A program made the position numbers and the translations under genes. The notes beneath the pieces are model-generated. The model did no database searches and had not been told where the DNA came from. It saw only the letters and a list, made by a program, of their open reading frames with translations. Below, piece by piece: positions 1 to 4,576 of a stretch of DNA of 5,182 bases (within the stretch, counting starts at the first letter, position 1; each line of letters begins with the position of its first letter). The DNA lies in contig CAKUGH010000075.1 of NCBI GenBank assembly GCA_934654605.1, positions 1-5,182 on the forward strand, in the 5' to 3' direction. Origin of the DNA: an uncultured Collinsella sp. (GTDB taxonomy: Bacteria; Actinomycetota; Coriobacteriia; Coriobacteriales; Coriobacteriaceae).

Positions 1-140
1 TTGAGCCCCGGAGAGGTCAAGCGCTCACCACCGCTCGAGACCAAGCCGGCCATAAGAGTGCGAAGGGCATCCGCGCGATCGGCGCAGATGCCCTGTGAAA
101 TCAGTTCGTCATCAAGACGCACACGTTTCATGAATGCCAT
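1..140 (-). CDS. tlyA: TlyA-type rRNA 2'-O-methyltransferase, N-terminal part (runs off window)
   Basis: Only the first 46 codons lie in the window; the gene continues past position 1. The translation begins MAFMKRVRLDDELISQGICA and continues through DRADALRTLMAGLV to an SGGERLTSPG segment. This is the pattern of the N-terminal S4 RNA-binding domain of TlyA/YqxC proteins: a basic start, LDxxL, R-x-x-A, and IMAGxV followed by a G-x-x-x-x-x-PG turn. Family members 2'-O-methylate cytidines of 16S and/or 23S rRNA through an FtsJ-like domain, which would lie outside the window. The ATG at 140 overlaps the xseB stop as TGATG, which fits translational coupling since no strong Shine-Dalgarno is visible. 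A second in-frame ATG at 131 (residue 4, MKRVRL) matches the usual family start better, so the true start may be 131. xseB followed by tlyA is a familiar order. An S4-domain protein of another type is possible but less likely. Confidence 0.8.
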   Translation of the reverse strand, partial: MAFMKRVRLDDELISQGICADRADALRTLMAGLVSSGGERLTSPGL

Positions 141-406
141 CAACCATTCGTATCCGGAGATGCAGCCTGACTATCCTGGGATTCGTTTGCCGCATCCTCA
201 TCATATTCCTGCTCGAGCTTGTCGGCCTCACGCGGCGTCAGTTCAAACTTATCGACCATATCGACCGCGCGGGAGCCCAGCTCAATCGCCTCGTCAAACA
301 GATCAAGCGAACGCTCCAGGGACGTATCCTTGGAGCGAACGGTAGCGATAATCTGGTCCAGACGGTCCGAAATCTCGTCGAAGTTGCGGACGGAACCCTC
401 TGGCAT
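140..406 (-). CDS. xseB: Exodeoxyribonuclease VII small subunit
   Basis: This 88-residue protein matches the small subunit of exonuclease VII. That cytoplasmic complex of one XseA with several XseB degrades single-stranded DNA to oligonucleotides. The family helical hairpin is visible at residues 9-57: a F-D-E-I-x-x-R-L-D-x-I segment, then the SLERSLDLFDEAIELGSRAV segment corresponding to the usual LSLEESLxLYExGxxL. Residues 58-88 form an acidic, Asp/Ser/Ala-rich tail that is probably disordered and accounts for its being slightly longer than many homologues. The ATG at 406 is two bases after the nusB stop and is preceded by a good GAGGAG Shine-Dalgarno inside the end of nusB. The stop overlaps the tlyA start by one base. 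The catalytic partner xseA, usually immediately upstream, is not in this window, so the subunit must find its partner from another locus if the complex is made. Confidence 0.88.
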   Translation of the reverse strand: MPEGSVRNFDEISDRLDQIIATVRSKDTSLERSLDLFDEAIELGSRAVDMVDKFELTPREADKLEQEYDEDAANESQDSQAASPDTNG

Positions 407-408
407 GG

Positions 409-1002
409 CTACTCCTCGGCGGAGTCGGTGTCGGCCTCGACAGACTCAGCTGCGTCCGCATCCTCGTCAAGCACGCCGGCAGCGGCCTGCGCAGCAGCGA
501 CCTTGGCGGCAGCCTCGGCAGCCTGGGCCTCCTCGCGAGCGCGATCCTCGGCCAGCAGCTCCTGGTACAGGTCCTCGCCCGGCAGCTCCTCGCTGCGAGC
601 GATCTTGCCCAGCACGCCGTTGACAAACGAAGCGGACTGGTCGGTACCGTAAGCCTTGGCAATCTCGACAGCCTCGTTGATCACGATGGCGTCCGAGACC
701 TCCTCGTCGGTAAGGAAACGCATCTCGTAGACGGCGATACGCAGCAGGTTGCGGTCGGCGCCGGGCATACGCATAAGATCCCAGTTCTTGGCAACGGCGC
801 GCAGGGCACAGTCGATGCGATCGATGTGCTCGTAGGCACCGCGGCAAAGCTCCAGCGCATAGGGGTCGAGGGGACCCTTCGAGATCAGGAAATCGCCCTC
901 GAGGACGCGCTCGAGCGGACTGTCCGTGGCCTCGGCCTGAAACAGCAGCTGCAGCGCCTGACTGCGGGCAAGCGTGCGCCCGCGATAAACCTTAAGGCTC
1001 AA
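409..1002 (-). CDS. nusB: Transcription antitermination factor NusB with long C-terminal tail
   Basis: This is the NusB RNA-binding antitermination protein. With NusE (S10) it binds boxA in rRNA leader transcripts and helps RNA polymerase resist Rho. The all-helical NusB domain spans about residues 8-137. Its hallmarks are R-x-x-A-L-Q-L-L-F-Q at 13-22, the W74...MPGADRNLLRIAVYEM block at 74-94, and the segment INEAVEIAKAYG followed by SASFVNGVLGKIA at 108-135, which is the family's most conserved stretch. At 197 residues it is about 55 longer than typical NusB (near 140). Residues 140-197 are an Ala/Glu/Asp-rich tail, first helix-prone (EDRAREEAQAAEAAAK) and then acidic and probably disordered. 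The start is TTG at 1002, chosen because AAGGAG lies six bases upstream and the next in-frame Met is residue 77, inside the conserved domain. It follows the asp23-like gene by three bases and precedes xseB by two, so all are likely cotranscribed from the efp promoter. Confidence 0.93.
   Translation of the reverse strand: MSLKVYRGRTLARSQALQLLFQAEATDSPLERVLEGDFLISKGPLDPYALELCRGAYEHIDRIDCALRAVAKNWDLMRMPGADRNLLRIAVYEMRFLTDEEVSDAIVINEAVEIAKAYGTDQSASFVNGVLGKIARSEELPGEDLYQELLAEDRAREEAQAAEAAAKVAAAQAAAGVLDEDADAAESVEADTDSAEE
412..417 (-). promoter_or_regulatory. Shine-Dalgarno of xseB embedded in nusB
   Basis: GAGGAG on the minus strand forms the last two sense codons (Glu-Glu) of nusB and lies five bases before the xseB ATG at 406. 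It fixes the xseB start and means ribosomes finishing nusB cover the xseB initiation region, which favours coupled translation of the two genes. Confidence 0.7.
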
Positions 1003-1005
1003 AGG

Positions 1006-1368
1006 TTACTCCTTGGGGAAAACGAGGCCGTCGATGCAAACGTCAACGCGCTCGACCTCGACGCCCACCTGGGCATCGATGGCGGCGACCACGGCGGCGC
1101 GAACGGCCTCGGCGAGTTTCTTGAACGGATAGCCAAAGAACACCACGACGCGCACGGTGAGCGCGAGCTTGTCGCCGACGACCTCGGCCTCGACCGCCGG
1201 CTCGGAAGCCGGGGCCTTGGACGAGAGCATCATGGAGACAAGGTTGGTGGCAAGGTCCTTGACGCCAACGGAGGCGATGCCCTCGACATCCGACACGGCG
1301 CGCGAGACGATGGCGGTCAGAACATCGGGCGAAATGCCGATGCCGTCAATCTTGATTTCCTGGGGCAT
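1006..1368 (-). CDS. Asp23/Gls24 family envelope-stress protein (YqhY-like)
   Basis: This 120-residue protein has the Asp23/Gls24 (DUF322, PF03780) layout. It has an N-terminal I-x-I-S-P-D-V-L-x-x-I-V segment (residues 11-21), then a VSDVEGIASVGV turn (25-36). A strand region with G-D-K-L-A-L-T-V-R-V-V-V follows (65-76), then FFGYPFKKLAEAVRAAVVAA (77-96), and the closing VEVERVDVCIDGLVF (103-117). The family's best-known member, staphylococcal Asp23, is a membrane-associated protein linked to cell-envelope stress. YqhY of Bacillus is encoded beside nusB and accBC and affects lipid synthesis. No membrane segment or signal peptide is visible, so the protein is likely cytoplasmic. The ATG at 1368 is preceded by AGGAGG with a four-base spacer. 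It follows efp by 24 bases with no terminator between, and nusB begins three bases after its stop. The conserved position beside nusB supports a housekeeping role, but the molecular function is not defined by the sequence. Confidence 0.85.
   Translation of the reverse strand: MPQEIKIDGIGISPDVLTAIVSRAVSDVEGIASVGVKDLATNLVSMMLSSKAPASEPAVEAEVVGDKLALTVRVVVFFGYPFKKLAEAVRAAVVAAIDAQVGVEVERVDVCIDGLVFPKE
1009..1014 (-). promoter_or_regulatory. Shine-Dalgarno that selects the TTG start of nusB
   Basis: AAGGAG on the minus strand overlaps the final Lys-Glu codons of the asp23-like gene and stands six bases before TTG at 1002. No ATG or GTG is suitably placed, so this site decides that nusB starts with TTG. 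Confidence 0.7.
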
Positions 1369-1392
1369 GAGTCCTCCTAGAAGAGTTGGTTG

Positions 1393-1956
1393 CTAGACGC
1401 GGGAGACGAACTTGCCGTCGCGGGTGTCAACCTTGATGACCTCGCCCTCGTTGAGGTACATGGGGACCTGGATGACAGCGCCGGTGTCGATGGTGGCCGG
1501 CTTGGTGGAACCCTGGACGGTGTCGCCCTTAAAGCCCGGGTCGGTCTGGACGATGGTGGTCTCGATGAACATCGGCGGAGTCACGCCCATGAGCTCGTCG
1601 TCGGCGAAGAGCAGCTGGCAGGTGTCGTTCTCGCGCAGCCACTTGGAGTTCTCGCCCACCATGTCCTCGGGAACGGGAACCTGCTCGTAGGACTCGTTGT
1701 CCATGAAGATGTAGTCGGAACCGTCATTGTAGAGGTACTGGAACTCACGGGTGGTGAGCATGACGCTCTCGAACTTGGTACCGGCGTTGCAGGTGTTCTC
1801 GACGACGCGGCCGCTCTTGATGTCGCGGGTCTTGTAGCGCACGAACGCGCCGCCCTTGCCCGGCTTGACATGCTGGAACTCGACGATGGTGTAGACCTTG
1901 TCTTTAATGCGGAGACCGAGGCCGTTCTTGAAGTCGGCGGTAGAAATGGTAGGCAT
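1393..1956 (-). CDS. efp: Translation elongation factor P
   Basis: EF-P is a tRNA-shaped factor that enters the ribosomal E site and rescues ribosomes stalled on consecutive prolines. The 187-residue length is standard and the three beta-barrel domains are all present. The N-terminal KOW-like domain (about 1-63) begins ISTADFKNGLGLRI. A central OB domain covers about 66-128. The C-terminal OB domain ends with the signature KPATIDTGAVIQVPMYLNEG and VIKVDTRDGKFVSRV (about 152-187). The tip loop that contacts the P-site tRNA reads HVKPGKGGAFVR, with Lys34 at the position that is modified in many bacteria. No EF-P-modifying gene (epmA/epmB, earP or ymfI type) is in the window. The loop is PGKGG rather than the PGKGP known from many Actinomycetota. 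The ATG at 1956 has AAAGG five bases upstream. It is the first gene of the efp-asp23-nusB-xseB-tlyA run and has its own promoter. Confidence 0.97.
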   Translation of the reverse strand: MPTISTADFKNGLGLRIKDKVYTIVEFQHVKPGKGGAFVRYKTRDIKSGRVVENTCNAGTKFESVMLTTREFQYLYNDGSDYIFMDNESYEQVPVPEDMVGENSKWLRENDTCQLLFADDELMGVTPPMFIETTIVQTDPGFKGDTVQGSTKPATIDTGAVIQVPMYLNEGEVIKVDTRDGKFVSRV

Positions 1957-2013
1957 AGCGACCTTTCTTGTTATGGGCAGAACGCACGAGCGTCCAAATT
2001 ACATACGACCGAA

Positions 2014-2042
2014 ATTATACACTTGCAGACGGCGGCTGCAGC
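2014..2042 (-). promoter_or_regulatory. Candidate promoter of the efp operon
   Basis: On the minus strand a perfect TATAAT (2019-2014) lies about 58 bases before the efp ATG. This gives a predicted start near 2007 and a leader of about 50 bases. The -35 region 17 bases upstream (GCTGCA, 2042-2037) is a poor match, so the promoter would depend on its -10 or on an activator. It lies just downstream of the terminator at 2092-2051, exactly where a new transcription unit would start. A perfect TGCAG-N7-CTGCA inverted repeat (2040-2024) fills the spacer. The -10 and the location are seen directly; activity is inferred. Confidence 0.55.
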
Positions 2043-2050
2043 GAGCGCAT

Positions 2051-2092
2051 AAAAAGAGAACGCGGGGCGCCCGAATCATTTCGGACGCCCCG
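2051..2092 (-). terminator. Intrinsic terminator after the Xaa-Pro peptidase gene
   Basis: The minus-strand transcript forms a stem from 2092-2080 paired with 2075-2063, seven GC-rich pairs (CGGGGCG/CGCCCCG), one U-G wobble and five more pairs, with a four-base loop. It is followed after CG by the T-rich TTCTCTTTTT. Read on the plus strand the wobble becomes a C-A mismatch and no T tract follows, so the element acts for minus-strand transcription. It lies 111 bases beyond the peptidase stop and isolates the efp promoter. Confidence 0.85.
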
Positions 2093-2100
2093 CCCCCAAA

Positions 2101-2194
2101 GTAGATTTTTGGGACATGCCTAAAAATCTACTTTTCACGTTTCCGCGGCGACATTTCCATAAGGTAGATTTTAAGGCATGTCCCAAAAATCTAC
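2101..2194. repeat. Inverted pair of palindromic 31-nt arms (REP/BIME-like or miniature element)
   Basis: The left arm (2101-2131) and right arm (2164-2194) are reverse complements at 30 of 31 positions, the exception being A2122 against A2173. They are separated by a 32-nt spacer. Each arm is itself nearly palindromic: GTAGATTTTT at one edge, AAAAATCTAC at the other, with a GGGACATGCC core in the left arm and its complement in the right. Each arm can therefore fold into its own hairpin, or the two arms can pair into one stem of about 31 bp. This architecture is that of paired REP sequences or a miniature inverted-repeat element. It sits nine bases after the peptidase stop and before its terminator. 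No flanking direct repeat is obvious and no open frame is inside it. Whether it is dispersed in the genome cannot be seen from one copy. Confidence 0.8.
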
Positions 2195-2203
2195 CGGGAG
2201 GGA

Positions 2204-3334
2204 TTAGCAATCGATGACGTGGAGGTCATGCGGGGTCTTGGTGAAGGGCTCGTAGCCGTTCTCGGTGACGACACCGTAATCCTCCAGGCGCACGCCGCCC
2301 ACGCCGGGCAGGTAGACGCCGGGCTCCATGGTGACAACCGAGCCGACCTCGATGATATTCTTGCTGCGGTTGAAGTTGGGCAGCTCGTGAATGTCGATAC
2401 CGACGCCGTGGCCCAGGCCATGGTTGTAGTAGTCGCCATAGCCGGCATCGCCGATGATCTTCTTGGAAAGCTTGAAAATGTCGTTGCCCTCGACGCCCGG
2501 ATGGATGGCGGCGACGCACTCCTCGTGCGTGCGGCGCACGAGCGCGTACAGGTCGAGCTGCTCGGGCGTGGGCTCGCCCATTACAACGGTACGGGTCATG
2601 TCGGAGCGATAGTCGCAGTAGCCCGCGCCATAATCCATGAGAACGAAGTCGCCCTTCTCGATCACGCGGTCGCTCGGGACGGCATGCGGGTTGGCGGTAT
2701 TGGGGCCGCTCGCCACGATGGAGCCAAAGGCCAGGCTGTCGGCGCCGTTGGCGAACATAAAATTCTCGAGCTCGTTGCGAACCTGCTTCTCGGTCATGCC
2801 GGGTTTAATAAATCCGAGCATATGCTGGAAGGCGACATCGGTGATCGACTGCGCATGGCGCATGAGCTCAATCTCCTCGGCGTCCTTGATGGCGCGCATC
2901 TTGCGAATGTCGTCATGCATCAGCGGCAGCATGCAGGCGACGGAGCGGTCCTCCAGGCCACGCTGAATACCCTGGTAGAAGTTGATCTGCATGTCGTCCT
3001 CGACAGCACAGACGCGGCACTTGTTGGCCGCGATCTTGCCGGCGACCCAACCGGGGATGGTGCCCTCGTCCATGTCGTAGACCCAGGGGCTGCCGGCGGG
3101 CGTGTTCTCCTCAAAGCTGTTGAGATAGCGCGAGTCGGTATGGAACAGGCACTGGTCGGCCGTAATAAACGCGGCGTGCGGGAACTCGAAGGTGTAGTCA
3201 AAGACGCCCTTCACGCCCGTAAGCCAACGAAGGTTGGCCTCGTCGCGCACCACGATAGCGTCGTAGCCGCGCTCGACCATCAGGGCGCGGACACGCTCGA
3301 TACGACCGGCAGGACCGGCAGCAAACTCAGACAT
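2204..3334 (-). CDS. M24 family Xaa-Pro dipeptidase/aminopeptidase
   Basis: This cytoplasmic dinuclear-metal peptidase of the pita-bread fold removes residues next to proline (Xaa-Pro aminopeptidase or prolidase; the two cannot be told apart here). At 376 residues it has the two-domain layout. The N-terminal creatinase-like domain (about 10-145) includes DAIVVRDEANLRWLTG. The M24 catalytic domain (about 152-370) follows. All five metal ligands are visible: Asp234 in LMDYGA, Asp245 in SDMTRT, His309 in GLGHGVG, Glu337 in MEPGVYLPG and Glu351 in VRLEDYG. The catalytic histidines also appear to be present, His217 in NPHAVPS and His316 in DIHELP. The ATG at 3334 has AAAGGA six bases upstream. It lies between aroB and efp, the same place as yqhT in Bacillus and pepQ in many Actinomycetota. 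It has its own candidate promoter upstream and a terminator downstream, so it is probably expressed mainly as a single-gene unit. Confidence 0.95.
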   Translation of the reverse strand: MSEFAAGPAGRIERVRALMVERGYDAIVVRDEANLRWLTGVKGVFDYTFEFPHAAFITADQCLFHTDSRYLNSFEENTPAGSPWVYDMDEGTIPGWVAGKIAANKCRVCAVEDDMQINFYQGIQRGLEDRSVACMLPLMHDDIRKMRAIKDAEEIELMRHAQSITDVAFQHMLGFIKPGMTEKQVRNELENFMFANGADSLAFGSIVASGPNTANPHAVPSDRVIEKGDFVLMDYGAGYCDYRSDMTRTVVMGEPTPEQLDLYALVRRTHEECVAAIHPGVEGNDIFKLSKKIIGDAGYGDYYNHGLGHGVGIDIHELPNFNRSKNIIEVGSVVTMEPGVYLPGVGGVRLEDYGVVTENGYEPFTKTPHDLHVIDC

Positions 3335-3366
3335 GCAGATTCCTTTCTTGTTGTCTCAATAAAGAC

Positions 3367-3429
3367 GGGGCGGGCCTCAACCGAGCAACGGAATCACGCG
3401 CGATCCGTAACCGATTGGAAAGCCGCCCC
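3367..3429 (-). other. Long imperfect hairpin in the peptidase gene leader
   Basis: The minus-strand RNA can pair GGGGCGG (3429-3423) with CCGCCCC (3373-3367). Above it stack CC/GG, AAUCG/CGGUU (one wobble), ACGGA/UCCGU and a two-pair tip with loop GCGCGU, separated by small internal loops and bulges. This gives about 21 pairs within 63 bases. The base of the stem coincides with the start site expected from the candidate promoter, about 33 bases before the ATG. The following GTCTTTATT is only weakly T-rich, so it could be a stabilising 5' hairpin, an attenuator, or a weak terminator for aroKB. It does not resemble any riboswitch class known to me. Confidence 0.4.
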
Positions 3430-3434
3430 TCAAC

Positions 3435-3460
3435 ATGATACGAAAGACGATGGATGTCAA
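3435..3460 (-). promoter_or_regulatory. Candidate promoter of the Xaa-Pro peptidase gene
   Basis: A perfect TTGACA (3460-3455 on the minus strand) lies just after the aroB-like stop and is followed 14 bases later by TATCAT (3440-3435). The spacing is shorter than the usual 16-18. A better-spaced but poorer -10, CATGTT at 3437-3432, is the alternative. Either would start transcription near 3425-3429 with a leader of roughly 90-95 bases. Activity is inferred from the match and location only. Confidence 0.4.
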
Positions 3461-3466
3461 TAAATC

Positions 3467-4576
3467 TTAGAGAAGTTCTTTACGAGAGGCCAAGTAGGCC
3501 TGGGCATGGCGCTCGAGAACCTCGTCCTCGACGTTCGTCAGACGAATGGCGCCAAGCGCCGCGGGCAGCGGCAACATGCTGCGGTTCGAGCGCGCAAACT
3601 GCTGCTTGCGGAACTCTGCAATAAAGGCAGCGGGCTCCAGATTAAAGGCGAGCTCCTCGATACCAAAGTCCTCCAGGCAGTCGTCGACCTCAAAGACGTA
3701 ATCAATATCGAAGTCGCAAGCATCATGGGCAAGGCGCGCCTCAAAACGCATGCCCTCGGACAGCAGCTGGTACGCGGGGACCCGCGCCGCGGCTTCGCCC
3801 GGGCAGGCGCGCAGGGTGCGCTCCCCTGTCTTGCCAAAGTCGAGCGCATGGCGGGCGCTCGGGTTCGTAGCCATGAGCACGTCCTTGCGCGCGGTCTGGG
3901 ACCACTGCACGGCATTGACGAGCGCAACCTCCTCGCCCGCAAGAATCTCGGGGACGGTCTCGGTAAACTGATTCCAGCGCGACTTGCTGCTGGAGAGCAT
4001 GGTGCCCACGAGCACGGCATATCCACGCTTGAGGTCCTCGGGGTCGGCCTCGCGCACAAGATCGAGGTCGCACACGACCAAGCCCGGCTCGGGACGGAAC
4101 GCGATAGCGGGAAGCGCATTGGCCGAGGAAGCCACGAGCGGCTCCATAGTCGTCGCGACCGTGAGCATGGCATCGAATGTCGTCGGCAGCAGGGCGCACT
4201 CGGTGCGACCGCACCACTGATTGGCACACCAGCAAACGACCGAGCAGGTCGCCGTGTCGCCGACAGCGACAACGAGATCGTCGCAGGTAATGCCGTTGGC
4301 CGACAAGGCGCCAAAGACGGTATCGGCATCGGCCAGCGTAGCACCGGCAGGTGAAACCTCGAGGACGAGCGGCGACACGGCAAAGCCGGCGTCAACCAGT
4401 GCATGCTCGACAGCCTCGCCAAAACGTTCGGATGTGGCGTCGTTCCAAACCACCATCGCGCGCTTAGGCTTGCCCACAGCCGAGGCAAACATGCGCGGCA
4501 GCTCCTCGAACGCGCCCAATCCGACGCGGACATCGACACTGCGGTTTTGGAAATTGATAAGTTGACGGCGAATCAT
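3467..4576 (-). CDS. 3-dehydroquinate synthase homologue lacking catalytic residues
   Basis: The 369-residue protein aligns along its length with AroB, the NAD- and metal-dependent enzyme that cyclises DAHP to 3-dehydroquinate. Landmarks are LADADTVFGAL (81-91), DDLVVAVGD (99-107), LLPTTFDA (129-136), PGLVVCDLDLV (164-174), the LDFGKTGERTLRA segment (245-257), EGMRFEARLA (274-283) and a C-terminal SMLPLPAALGAIRL (333-346). The catalytic features do not survive. The GGGVVGD loop is reduced to AVGD. The DSSVGGKT segment reads TVATTMEP. The three metal ligands are replaced: the Glu of AEVIKYG by Val188, the first His of HTFGH by Lys249, and the His of LHGEAV by Ala268. Five cysteines cluster at residues 111-127. 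The start is ATG 4576, which overlaps the aroK stop as ATGA; a TTG extension to 4609 is less likely. No frameshift or internal stop is seen. By position it is the aroB orthologue, but it is probably not a normal dehydroquinate synthase. The fold is fairly certain; the function is unknown. Confidence 0.8.
   Translation of the reverse strand: MIRRQLINFQNRSVDVRVGLGAFEELPRMFASAVGKPKRAMVVWNDATSERFGEAVEHALVDAGFAVSPLVLEVSPAGATLADADTVFGALSANGITCDDLVVAVGDTATCSVVCWCANQWCGRTECALLPTTFDAMLTVATTMEPLVASSANALPAIAFRPEPGLVVCDLDLVREADPEDLKRGYAVLVGTMLSSSKSRWNQFTETVPEILAGEEVALVNAVQWSQTARKDVLMATNPSARHALDFGKTGERTLRACPGEAAARVPAYQLLSEGMRFEARLAHDACDFDIDYVFEVDDCLEDFGIEELAFNLEPAAFIAEFRKQQFARSNRSMLPLPAALGAIRLTNVEDEVLERHAQAYLASRKELL

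Noticed and set aside
1..345. A plus-strand open frame of 114 codons at the window start
   Set aside because: It is antisense to tlyA and xseB, whose products match known families, and its Pro/Arg/Ser-rich translation has no coding character.
1390..2052. A 220-codon plus-strand open frame opposite efp
   Set aside because: Its composition is dominated by Val, Gly, Leu, Asp and His from reading EF-P codons backwards. EF-P on the other strand is unmistakable.
2063..2092. The GC-rich hairpin as a terminator for plus-strand transcription
   Set aside because: On the plus strand the stem has a C-A mismatch and is not directly followed by a T tract. On the minus strand the same position is a U-G pair and TTCTCTTTTT follows.
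2101..2194. The repeated arms as a minimal CRISPR array
   Set aside because: The two copies are inverted, not direct, each is internally palindromic, there is only one 32-nt spacer-like interval, and no cas gene is present.
2219..3463. A 414-codon open frame on the plus strand opposite the Xaa-Pro peptidase gene
   Set aside because: It mirrors a gene with complete M24 catalytic motifs. Its translation is a Val/Asp/His/Ala-rich reflection of GC-biased codons with no recognisable motif, and no separate promoter or conserved neighbour supports it.
3506..4354. A 282-codon plus-strand open frame opposite the aroB-like gene
   Set aside because: Because the aroB-like protein is degenerate I asked whether the opposite strand might be the real gene. 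The minus-strand frame aligns with AroB along its length and overlaps aroK neatly, whereas the plus-strand product shows no family features.
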